Made by a program: the position numbers and the translations under genes. The notes beneath the pieces are model-generated. The model had not been told where the DNA came from and did not search any database. It saw nothing but the letters and a program-made list of their open reading frames with translations. Shown piece after piece: positions 38,660 to 49,380 of a stretch of 64,000 bases of DNA. Position 1 is the first letter of the stretch, and every line of letters starts with the position of its first letter. The DNA comes from a bacterium (GTDB lineage Bacteria; Patescibacteriota; Saccharimonadia; Saccharimonadales; UBA4665), in NCBI GenBank assembly GCA_021799595.1, contig JAJZAF010000004.1, forward strand, positions 1 to 64,000. The letters are read 5' to 3'.

Positions 38660-40606
38660 TTATTCTAAAATTGCTTTAATACGGCGTATGCCGGAGCTGG
38701 AGGATCCTTCTTTCACTATTTTGAAGCGTTTGCCGCCTTCCGCTAGCTGCCCGGTATGATCAACGTGTGGGCCTCCACAGATCTCAAAGCTAAAGGGTTT
38801 GTCAGTATCTCGGGCTACCATTTTATAGACCTTAACCGTGTCACCATAGCGATCACCAAATTGGCCGAGCGCCCCTTTTTCTAAAGCGACTTTGGTCGGT
38901 TGCTCTTCATACGACACCACCAAATCGTTTTTGATTTGTTCATTGACAATATCTTCCACCCGTTTAATCTCCTCGGCTGTTAATTTCTGAGGGTGAGTAA
39001 AGTCAAAGCGTAAGCGTTCCTCAGTAATATTTGAACCGTTTTGCACCACATGGTCACCGAGAACATCTCGTAGAGCCTGGTACATCAGGTGTGTGGCCGT
39101 ATGGTATTTCTTGTGCTGCAAGCTCTGTCCACCTAATCCGCCTTTAAAAACACCCTTGCTGGCCGTTTGGCTACGCTCTCGTTGCTCATTCATAAGTCGA
39201 TCGAATTCTTCATCAGCATTATCGGCAATTCTGAAATTCCGTTTAAATGCTTCCTCTTTAGTTAGTTCAACCGGAAATCCATAAGTGTCATACAGTCTGA
39301 AAATGTGTTCACCATTGAGGCGCGGTTTCATTACTTGCTTCTCATTTTCTGCAGAAGTAGTGTGCGCATCGTACAAATCTGAGAATTGCATACGCGTCAT
39401 CTTTTCAAATTCATGTAAACCTTTTCGGAGAGTTTGACGAAATATTTTTTCTTCTTTCAAAAGTGTCGATATAACTTCATTACGAGCAGCCGCCATTTCA
39501 GGTAAATCATCCTTATATAAATCTATAATGGTAGGAGCAACAACTTCCATGAAGTTTTGTTCAATGCCAAGTTCAAAGGCGTAGCGAACAGCTCTACGAA
39601 TAAGACGACGCATAACGTAACCCTGTTCTTTATTGCTCGGTTTCACCCCGTCCACCGCCAGAAATGTTGCTGCGCGTAAGTGATCGGCAATAACGCGCAT
39701 ACTTTCTGTGTGGCTTTCATACGGACGGTGCGATAGTTCTTCGAGCTTTGTCACAATCGGACGCAGTAAACTTATCTTAAAGACATCGGGATCACCGCTT
39801 GCAGCTACGGCAATGCGTTCCAGCCCGCCACCAAAGTCCACGTTTGGCTTATCCAGTGGTTCAAATCCCTGCTCCGTTCGTCTATATGCCATAAAGACGC
39901 TGTTGGCTATCTCCATAAAGCGACCGCATTCACAATTAGGATGACACTCCTTGCCCAATTTTGTGTCATGAGGGGTACCGAAATCATAAAAAACTTCAGT
40001 GTCGGGTCCGCCTGGATCATTGACAGGAGTGGCCGCTTCGCTACCACCGCGGCTCCACCAGTTTTTTGAACCGTCATAGAAAAATATTCTTCCCCCATTC
40101 ATGCCTTTTTCGTATCCATCGATTACGCTGCCGATATCAACTTGTTTGGCAGCAATGTTTTTACCTTCAAACAGTTTTGCCCAAAGACTAGCCGCGTCGC
40201 TGTCCTTTGGGATTTGAAATCTTTCGTCGCCTATATAACAGGTAATGTACAGCTTGGCTGGGTCTAAGCCGACAACGTTAGTAAGAAACTCAAATAGCCA
40301 GGGTATTTCTTCGCTCTTAAAGTAATCACCAAACGACCAATTGCCTAGCATTTCAAAAAACGTTGTGTGTCGATTGTCCCCCACTTCCTCAATGTCTTGC
40401 GCTCTGAGGCAAGTCTGGCTATTAACAAGACGTTTACCACTCGGGTGAGGTTCCCCGAGCAGATAGGGAATGAGCGGCTGCATACCTGAACCAGTAAAAA
40501 GCGTAGTCGGATCATTATATGGAATGAGCTTGGCACGAGGAATAAGTGTATGACCGCGTTCCTGAAAAAAACGTATATAAGCTGCCCGGATTTCTTGAGC
40601 TGTCAT
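38660..40606 (-). CDS. alaS: Alanyl-tRNA synthetase, short form without C-Ala
   Basis: AlaRS charges tRNA-Ala. The 648-aa product has the class II catalytic core (RAAYIRFFQERGHTLIPRAKL, FTGSGMQPLIPYLLGE, TFFEMLGNWSFGDYF), the tRNA-recognition helices, and an editing domain with HTATH and CGGPHVDHTG metal-binding motifs. It stops at RRIKAILE. The bacterial norm is about 870 aa with a DHHA1-type C-Ala domain, which is absent here. TACAAT (40615-40620 minus strand) lies 8 nt before the ATG, another leaderless-type start. Confidence 0.95.
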   Translation of the reverse strand: MTAQEIRAAYIRFFQERGHTLIPRAKLIPYNDPTTLFTGSGMQPLIPYLLGEPHPSGKRLVNSQTCLRAQDIEEVGDNRHTTFFEMLGNWSFGDYFKSEEIPWLFEFLTNVVGLDPAKLYITCYIGDERFQIPKDSDAASLWAKLFEGKNIAAKQVDIGSVIDGYEKGMNGGRIFFYDGSKNWWSRGGSEAATPVNDPGGPDTEVFYDFGTPHDTKLGKECHPNCECGRFMEIANSVFMAYRRTEQGFEPLDKPNVDFGGGLERIAVAASGDPDVFKISLLRPIVTKLEELSHRPYESHTESMRVIADHLRAATFLAVDGVKPSNKEQGYVMRRLIRRAVRYAFELGIEQNFMEVVAPTIIDLYKDDLPEMAAARNEVISTLLKEEKIFRQTLRKGLHEFEKMTRMQFSDLYDAHTTSAENEKQVMKPRLNGEHIFRLYDTYGFPVELTKEEAFKRNFRIADNADEEFDRLMNEQRERSQTASKGVFKGGLGGQSLQHKKYHTATHLMYQALRDVLGDHVVQNGSNITEERLRFDFTHPQKLTAEEIKRVEDIVNEQIKNDLVVSYEEQPTKVALEKGALGQFGDRYGDTVKVYKMVARDTDKPFSFEICGGPHVDHTGQLAEGGKRFKIVKEGSSSSGIRRIKAILE

Positions 40607-40685
40607 ATCCGTTCATTGTAGCAAATCTAGGATTAGGACGTATGAGATGAAGATGATTTATTTTTTTCTTGCCAGAGAAAATACT

Positions 40686-41147
40686 TTAAGCCGCTCGGGT
40701 TTCGCTTTTTGGGTTTTTACTTGTTAGATAGGCTTCCATAACTCTTATTGCACGCTCGGCGATGCTTGCTTCAGTAAAGAGTGTTTCTATTCCTTCCTCC
40801 TTAAACACATCTGTTAGGCGACGAGGCTCTTCACTATGGGCAATTACTAAAGTACCGTAAAGAATAGGGTCATGACGAATTTGAGCGTCTTTACTTAAGC
40901 GAGGCTTTCCATCCTCACCTACTACAACTTTGTCTTTTAAGGCTCGCCCTTCATCGTCCCCTGTATACTCAAGTAGCCAGAAGCGAGCAACTTCTGGAGA
41001 AAGTTCAGGCTCAATAGCGGCCACATCACTGTAACTATTTTTCTTGACAGGCATATCAAATATGTCGACATTTTGAGTGTCTCCACTTAAGTTAGGATCC
41101 TCTGGTTGTACAATCCCTGATACGCCTTCACCAATGTTTACAGGCAT
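40686..41147 (-). CDS. Orphan 153-aa acidic protein
   Basis: This soluble protein has a disordered N-terminal third (MPVNIGEGVSGIVQPEDPN) and a folded-looking remainder (SPEVARFWLLEYTGDDEGRA, DPILYGTLVIAHSEEPRRL). I do not recognise it. A TACTAT about 5 nt before the ATG may be a leaderless promoter; no ribosome binding site is visible. Confidence 0.5.
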   Translation of the reverse strand: MPVNIGEGVSGIVQPEDPNLSGDTQNVDIFDMPVKKNSYSDVAAIEPELSPEVARFWLLEYTGDDEGRALKDKVVVGEDGKPRLSKDAQIRHDPILYGTLVIAHSEEPRRLTDVFKEEGIETLFTEASIAERAIRVMEAYLTSKNPKSETRAA

Positions 41148-41202
41148 AATTTATAGTAAAACAAAATTATCGCTTTTGTTAAGCTTTTCAGAAGTGAACA
41201 CT

Positions 41203-41222
41203 CTCTGGCTGAAAAGCCGGAG
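41203..41222 (-). terminator. Strong hairpin downstream of mnmA
   Basis: CTCTGGCT and AGCCGGAG pair over 8 bp (one G-T) around a GAAA tetraloop as read on the plus strand. It sits between the mnmA stop and the next gene's promoter. There is no clear T-run, so it may be an mRNA 3' end stabiliser rather than a classical terminator. Confidence 0.35.
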
Positions 41223-41242
41223 CTTTCTGGCAAGTTAGTAAA

Positions 41243-42313
41243 TCATGATGATTGGGGCTCAATATTGCAAGAAGCCCTTATCTCTCCCATAATACCGCCT
41301 CCAAGTACTTCTTGCCCTATATATAGCACTGCTGATTGCCCGGCCGCCAGACCACGTTGGGCTTCTGTTAAATAGAGCACCCCTTCTTTTAGCTGGCTAG
41401 CCACTAACGGACCGCGGTACCGCAAGCGCACCTGACAGTTCACGGTACCTTTTGGTACTTTATTAATCCAATGCAGTTGCTCTAATGATACCTGGTTACT
41501 CCAAAGATTTGGATCATCGAGATCAGTCGTAACGTATACGGCATTTTTAGACATCTCTTTTTTTGTAACGTAATATGGTAAACCACCCCCTATATGCAGG
41601 CCGCGCCGTTGTCCAATGGTGTAGAAAATAGCGCCGTCATGTTGCCCAATTTCTTGACCATTTTGGTCAAGAATAGGACCGGGTTGTTGGGGACCGAGTT
41701 CATGTGTGAGAAATTCTTTAATACCGATTTCGCCCACGAAACAAATGCCTTGACTATCTGGTTTATCCGCAGTTACTAAGTTATACTTTTTGGCCAATTG
41801 ACGGATTTTGGTTTTATGATAATTACCAATCGGAAACAAACTTCTTAAAAGTGCTACGTGATCAATCCGGTATAAAAAGTATGACTGATCCTTTGTCTTA
41901 TCGAGACCCGTTAGTAGCTTATCTCCGTTACGACGAACGTAGTGCCCGGTCGCAATGTAATCGGCTCCATCAGCTAGAGCCGTTTTAAGAAAGAGTTTGA
42001 ACTTTATTTCCTGGTTGCACATAATATCCGGATTAGGTGTCCGTCCGGCTTGGTATTCTTTGATAAGATAATCGACCACGGCTTGTCGATATTCCTTTCG
42101 AAAGTCATATAGCCGGAACGAGATACCGAGCTGGACAGCTACTCGCTTGGCGTCTTGATAATCATCCTGCCATGAGCAAATAAAACCACCGACGTCCTGG
42201 CTCCAGTTTTTCATATAGACACCGGTGACGTCATAGCCCTGCTCTTTAAGTAATGCAGCCGCTACTGACGAATCAACGCCACCCGACATAGCAACATATA
42301 CTGCTTGACTCAT
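41243..42313 (-). CDS. mnmA: tRNA-specific 2-thiouridylase MnmA
   Basis: MnmA adds sulfur to U34 of Lys, Glu and Gln tRNAs. The 356-aa product has the PP-loop ATP site (VAMSGGVDSSVAAALL), the catalytic cysteines in DIMCNQEIKF and GICFVG, the GHYVR loop and a C-terminal OB-like domain (CQVRLRYRGPLV). Length is typical. The sulfur source could be the cysteine desulfurase encoded at 51-52 kb. Spacing to atpC upstream is 47 bp. Confidence 0.96.
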   Translation of the reverse strand: MSQAVYVAMSGGVDSSVAAALLKEQGYDVTGVYMKNWSQDVGGFICSWQDDYQDAKRVAVQLGISFRLYDFRKEYRQAVVDYLIKEYQAGRTPNPDIMCNQEIKFKLFLKTALADGADYIATGHYVRRNGDKLLTGLDKTKDQSYFLYRIDHVALLRSLFPIGNYHKTKIRQLAKKYNLVTADKPDSQGICFVGEIGIKEFLTHELGPQQPGPILDQNGQEIGQHDGAIFYTIGQRRGLHIGGGLPYYVTKKEMSKNAVYVTTDLDDPNLWSNQVSLEQLHWINKVPKGTVNCQVRLRYRGPLVASQLKEGVLYLTEAQRGLAAGQSAVLYIGQEVLGGGIMGEIRASCNIEPQSS

Positions 42314-42360
42314 AATACTTAGCGTAACAAATACCGCCTCAAGATTGATAGAGAGCTGCT

Positions 42361-44901
<2,541 letters not shown>

Positions 44902-44905
<4 letters not shown>

Positions 44906-46437
44906 CGTTTTGCTCCCGCTGGCTTCTTTTCTTTTTCTCTGGGAGAAGCCTGCTTCTTCGTATCCTCCACTGGCTCTTGAACAGACGATGACGTTTTTTC
45001 AGCAGGAGCAGGCTTAGCTTCAACCAGGCAGGCTGCCTTCAATTGATCACGCAACGTCTCATAGTCTTGATCGCCCGTCACTTTGGCAGCATAATCGTTG
45101 GCTTTTAATTTCAGGTTGCTGACATCCAGATCTGCTGAACTTTCTAGCCCTAGAACGATATCCAACATTAGCTGTTGTGCCATAAGCGAAAAGGTCTGGT
45201 TGGGGCTTTGTGTTAAGGTATTGAGAACTTGTCGGCCAGTTACTAAAGCCTGACGAGCCTCGACAGCTAGTTCTGAACCAAAATGAGCAAACTCTTCAGC
45301 CTGTCGATAGGCAGCTAAGGTTTTAAGCGCTTTGGCGGCAAGTTCCTTTTGTCTTTTATTGTGCCCACTACCACCAGCTCGGGTGACACTAAGACCCATA
45401 CTCACTGCCGGCCGTACGCCAGACCGAAATTGTTCCATATCTAGGATCCATTGACCATCCGTAATTGACATAATGTTAGTAGGGAGAAAAGCCGAGATAT
45501 CACCGTTGTCGACATGTACGAGAGGAATACACGTAAGACACTTACCGTTTTTATCCAGTCGACCGGCTCGCTCGAGCAGACTGGAATGCGCATAGAACAT
45601 GTTGCCAGGGTACGAATCGCGGCCGGGGCTAACACCAGTCAAAAGAGCGATCTCTCGAACTGCATGGGCGTGACTTGTCAGGTCATCATAGATAATGATG
45701 GTGTCTTGGTCACAGTTTTGCCAGAGATACTCCGCCATGCCGCAGGCAACGTATGGCGCCAGGTAACTTAAAATAAGTGATTCAAGCATAGTCGATACGA
45801 TGACAATTGCCTTCTCCATGCCACCATTAGCCTCTAGACGGCTAATAAGTATATTGACGTCACTCGGTCGCTTGGCAATCAGGCAGTACACGACGATTTG
45901 ATCAGTATTCTTTTGATTCATAGTGAGTTGCGTGACAAGTGTGCTTTTGCCGGATTTACCATCACCGAGTAGAGCCATACGCTGGCCACGCACAATTGGA
46001 AACAGAGCGTCAATAGCTGTCACCCCACTCTCCAACTGATCTTCCAATAAACGTCGTTCAAAGAGAAGTGGCGCCTTATTAAAAACTGGCCAGACACTAT
46101 CGGCTGCAATTGGGCCTTTGCCATCAAGCGGCTCACCGTTGACACTTATGACTCGCCCAACGAAATCTTTTCCTACTTTTGCGACCAGCTCTGTATGTTG
46201 CAATACGACAACCGCACCAATATTAATGTCATTGGTGCTGAGACACAGTACCGTGACGCTATCGCTCAGTACTTCTTGTACAAAACCTTTACTGCCATCC
46301 TCAAACATGACAAGCGAGAAGACATTACAAGGCTGTAAACCTCGTACCTTAATTATGAAACGGTTGACAGCAATAACCTCTCCGATTGGGTTGCCCGCGC
46401 TGACGAGTTTGGCAAAATGTTTATTGCCACCGTTCAT
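44902..46437 (-). CDS. atpA: ATP synthase subunit alpha
   Basis: Alpha carries non-catalytic nucleotide sites. The 511-aa product has the P-loop GDGKSGKSTLVTQ (the usual GDRQTGKT differs), the IIIYDDLTSHAHAVREI region and the arginine-finger region SITDGQWILDMEQFRSGVRPAVSMG (positions about 325-350). A Lys/Glu/Pro-rich tail of about 40 residues at the C terminus is an addition to the normal fold. It overlaps atpH and atpG by 4 nt each. Confidence 0.95.
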
Positions 46438-46940
46438 GTTGCTGGACCCTCCGGAACAGCTTGCGGTGCAAGTTGATCAAGCAACAACTTACGTTTGGCA
46501 ATGAACGTTTGTCTGAGAGACAAATCAAAATATTTATTGGTAGTTCTAATCGTACAGCCAGCCCCAATAGCTGGTTGTAAACCAATCGTGATGAAAATCT
46601 CAGGGTTAATTTCCTGGCGCAGCCAAAAGAGAAGTTTCTCTAAAAATGTCGGGTTGGGTTCAGTACTGAAGCTAATATGGAGACGTGGCGCATGATCATG
46701 CCAGCGAACGAGCAGTTCTTTGAGACCGTTACGATCACTGACCTTTGCGACGGACAACTTATTTTGTTTTACGACAGCCTGGAGAGAAGCAGAAACTGCC
46801 ACTTTTTCCTTGGCTGAGACAGCTTTTTCCTTAATAAATGAGTTCTCTATTGTCTCCAGCTCCTGTAGTAAACGACTGACGTCGGCGGGAGTTTGAATAG
46901 ACAATGGTACGATAGCAACCGTAGATTCTTTAGATGCCAT
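46434..46940 (-). CDS. atpH: ATP synthase subunit delta
   Basis: Delta joins the peripheral stalk to the top of F1. This 168-aa protein is weakly conserved but its size, helical N-terminal domain and C-terminal segment (NPEIFITIGLQPAIGAGCTIRTTNKYFDLSLRQ, about residues 113-145) match the family, and it lies between atpF and atpA as expected. It overlaps atpF by 11 nt. Confidence 0.8.
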   Translation of the reverse strand: MASKESTVAIVPLSIQTPADVSRLLQELETIENSFIKEKAVSAKEKVAVSASLQAVVKQNKLSVAKVSDRNGLKELLVRWHDHAPRLHISFSTEPNPTFLEKLLFWLRQEINPEIFITIGLQPAIGAGCTIRTTNKYFDLSLRQTFIAKRKLLLDQLAPQAVPEGPAT

Positions 46941-47550
46941 TATTTAAATCCTCACGGATCGTTTCCTTATTGCGCTCGAGTTCACCAAGTATGTACTCCA
47001 ACTGATCATTGAGATCAATCTGATTCCCAACTGCCGCCATCACATAGTGGTTAATAATATCGGCCATGTTAACTTCAAAGCGCTCGATGAGCTGTTGCTT
47101 CTCTCTAATAATCTCTTGACGAACTTGTTCAGATAATTCATTGCGTTGTTGATCGATAAGAGTATTTGTTTTTTGAATTGAGTCGATGGCCTGATCTTTG
47201 GCATCAACAACTGATTGTTCATATTTTTCCAATTCGCTTTTGAGCTTGGCAGTGATCTCTGTCTTCATGTACTCATTAAGCTGTGAGGTGGTAAGCCGTA
47301 AATCTTGCTGAAGGAACATGGCGCTCTCTCCAATAATCTTCTCGAAGTGCAGTCGACCACGATTACGGAGTTCTTCCCGAAATGTCGGATCAAACAAATG
47401 CTCAACATCACGATCGGCCGCTTCTTGAACACTATCGGTTAGGGAGTGCGGCTTCACAGAAACATTGCGTATTTGTACTACAATCCAAATAAAGCCAATG
47501 CCAACACTGCCGATCATCGCTAGGATGAGAACTAACCACCAGATTGTCAT
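46930..47550 (-). CDS. atpF: ATP synthase subunit b
   Basis: The b subunit forms the membrane-anchored outer stalk. The 206-aa product has one N-terminal membrane helix (about 3-26) followed by long heptad-rich helices (QLNEYMKTEITAKLKSELEKY, LIDQQRNELSEQVRQEIIREK). It is longer than the common 156-170 aa. It is the first gene of the operon; no atpB (a) or atpE (c) gene precedes it. A weak GGTGGG lies about 10 nt upstream and a TATACT at 47636-47641 on the minus strand. Confidence 0.82.
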   Translation of the reverse strand: MTIWWLVLILAMIGSVGIGFIWIVVQIRNVSVKPHSLTDSVQEAADRDVEHLFDPTFREELRNRGRLHFEKIIGESAMFLQQDLRLTTSQLNEYMKTEITAKLKSELEKYEQSVVDAKDQAIDSIQKTNTLIDQQRNELSEQVRQEIIREKQQLIERFEVNMADIINHYVMAAVGNQIDLNDQLEYILGELERNKETIREDLNNGI

Positions 47551-47635
47551 TTTTGTGTGCCCACCATATGGTTTTTAACTAAAACTACGGCTCGAACCAT
47601 ATACCCCTGTTGGTAAATGCTCAAGCTTCAGGCAT

Positions 47636-47641
47636 AGTATA
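47636..47641 (-). promoter_or_regulatory. Candidate -10 box TATACT of the atp operon
   Basis: It lies about 86 nt before the atpF ATG on the minus strand, in the 199-bp gap shared with the divergent hydrolase gene. The -35 region is weak. Confidence 0.4.
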
Positions 47642-47717
47642 TCATCTGGCTTCATGAGACCAAACATTTATATCATGTATTTCTTTAGTGTCATTGCTCC
47701 ATCATTTGATCGTACGC

Positions 47718-47723
47718 TATACT
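47718..47723 (+). promoter_or_regulatory. -10 box TATACT of the hydrolase gene
   Basis: It lies 26 nt before ATG 47750, with AAGAGGAGG in between as ribosome binding site, so this transcript has a short leader. Confidence 0.5.
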
Positions 47724-47749
47724 AAGAAAGAAATTAAGAGGAGGGGCTT

Positions 47750-48490
47750 ATGGCAGAGATACAAGAGCTTTCATCCAGTGATGGACCATTTCCGGTATAC
47801 GTTACTGCAGCAAGCGGTAACACAAAAGGAGGACTAATTGTTATCCATGAAGTGTGGGGATTGGTTGACCACATTAAGGCAGTCGCTGATCGTTTTGCTG
47901 GCGAAGGATACCTTGTTATTGCACCTAATTTACTGAACGACCTTGGCATTACAAATGAATTAGCAAGCAGTTTACAAGAAGAATTGTTTGATCCTGAACG
48001 GCGGTCCATTGCTCAACCGAAATTGCGTGAGCTGATGGCGCCAATGCAAGCTCCAGACTTCGGTGAGAAAACACTTGCACGCATACAGGCTTGCTACCAA
48101 TACCTAAAAGAGCAGCCAGGTATTAATGAGCGGATCGCCATCACTGGCTTCTGTTTTGGCGGTACGTACAGCTTCAGTTTGGCCGTTCACGAGCCGAACC
48201 TTAAAGCTGCTGTGCCGTTTTATGGCCATGCTGACTTTTCGATTGAAGAACTAAAAAATATCCACTGTCCCATTCTTGCTTTCTACGGTAAAAATGATGA
48301 ACGTCTCATCTCTCAGCTACCACAGTTGAAGGAAAAAATGAGTAAAGCCAATGTCAACTTCACAGCTCAGGTTTATGAAAACTGCGGCCATGCGTTTTTT
48401 AATGACACGAATAAGTTCACATACAACCAAGCAGCCGCAAGTGATGCCTGGTCAAAAACCATTACATTTCTGGCTGAACATATGTCGTAA
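47750..48490 (+). CDS. Dienelactone hydrolase family protein
   Basis: This 246-aa alpha/beta-hydrolase has the family start GLIVIHEVWGLVDHIKAVADR, the nucleophile motif GFCFGG (Cys), the acid region FYGKNDERL and the catalytic His in CGHAFF. Dienelactone hydrolase proper opens chlorinated lactones, but most family members have unknown substrates. A strong AAGAGGAGG precedes the ATG. It starts a plus-strand block and is followed by a hairpin-forming repeat. Confidence 0.9.
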   Translation: MAEIQELSSSDGPFPVYVTAASGNTKGGLIVIHEVWGLVDHIKAVADRFAGEGYLVIAPNLLNDLGITNELASSLQEELFDPERRSIAQPKLRELMAPMQAPDFGEKTLARIQACYQYLKEQPGINERIAITGFCFGGTYSFSLAVHEPNLKAAVPFYGHADFSIEELKNIHCPILAFYGKNDERLISQLPQLKEKMSKANVNFTAQVYENCGHAFFNDTNKFTYNQAAASDAWSKTITFLAEHMS

Positions 48491-48491
48491 C

Positions 48492-48514
48492 AATTGACTT
48501 TCTCTTTGTCAATT
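48492..48514 (+). repeat. Inverted repeat AATTGAC-N9-GTCAATT
   Basis: Perfect 7-bp arms (48492-48498 and 48508-48514) start right after the hydrolase stop codon. A 9-bp direct duplication (TCACTCGAC twice) follows at about 48514-48531. The hairpin has no T-run; it could be an operator or a 3' end structure. Confidence 0.45.
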
Positions 48515-48535
48515 CACTCGACTCACTCGACTCAT

Positions 48536-49003
48536 ATGATTACAAAGAAAGTTAATATAAAACGTAAAGAATGGTTGAGGCGCTATGTACCAGCTGAAGT
48601 CTTAGGCACTATTACGGCTCTTGCAGGAGCTTGGTCGGTCTATGCTCATTCTCATTCATTTATAGGCGCTGCTGCTGCTGGTTGGTTTGGAGAAGGTGTT
48701 GGGTTCTATGGCTACTTTATTGCTGTCGAGTTGTTGATAAGCACCAAGCGATACGGAAATTATTTCATTTTAAAACGAGTTTCTTTAGCCATAGCAGCTG
48801 CCAGCAGGAATTTAATTGTAGAGTTTTTACCTGCTGAGATACTCGACAGCTTCATTATCCGTCCGTTCGCAATGTATGAAGCTCCTCATCTTATACATCC
48901 ATACCCAGTAGGTTTTTTAGTGGGAAAGTTTAGTGCCGACATCATATTCTATGTCTTTGCCATCATGGGCTACGAAGCGAAAAAGTATTGGTTGCAAAAA
49001 TAA
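48536..49003 (+). CDS. Membrane protein of unknown function
   Basis: Started at ATG 48536 the product is 155 aa; a TTG 14 codons upstream would read through an inverted repeat and is less likely. It has about four hydrophobic stretches, and two related motifs RRYVPAEVLGTITALAGA and VEFLPAEILDSFIIRPFAM that suggest an internal duplication. I do not recognise a named family. It is close behind the dienelactone hydrolase and before the AbrB-type regulator. Confidence 0.6.
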   Translation: MITKKVNIKRKEWLRRYVPAEVLGTITALAGAWSVYAHSHSFIGAAAAGWFGEGVGFYGYFIAVELLISTKRYGNYFILKRVSLAIAAASRNLIVEFLPAEILDSFIIRPFAMYEAPHLIHPYPVGFLVGKFSADIIFYVFAIMGYEAKKYWLQK

Positions 49004-49065
49004 GCTATTGACTACAATTAATATGAATAATATGATAAACATGTAATATATGAAAGGCAGATTTA

Positions 49066-49338
49066 ATGATTCGTTCGGATCGTCCAGACTTCTTTAGTAT
49101 CACTACTGTTGGCGAACGTGGACAAGTGGTTATACCAAAGAGCGCCCGAGAAGCACTTAATTTGGGAGCAGGAGATAGACTTGTCGTACTACCCAGCAAA
49201 CGCGGCAACGGAATCTTATTAATGCGCGAAGAAAACATTAAGGAACTGGCTCAACAGATGAGCGAGCGAGCTGAACATATTAGTCAGCGTTCTCGCCGAT
49301 TGCAAGAAAAATTACATACAGCCGAGCGAGAAGAATAA
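49066..49338 (+). CDS. AbrB/SpoVT-type DNA-binding regulator
   Basis: This 90-aa protein has an N-terminal swapped-hairpin AbrB domain (SITTVGERGQVVIPKSAREAL with GDRLVVLPS) and a charged C-terminal coiled helix. Such proteins act as transition-state regulators or antitoxins. The gene lies 42 bp before the MFS transporter and may regulate it; no toxin-like partner follows. A weak GAAAGG precedes the ATG. Confidence 0.85.
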   Translation: MIRSDRPDFFSITTVGERGQVVIPKSAREALNLGAGDRLVVLPSKRGNGILLMREENIKELAQQMSERAEHISQRSRRLQEKLHTAEREE

Positions 49339-49380
49339 GCCCAACCCAAAAAAGAAAGGAGAAAATTTAACTTTCTAATT

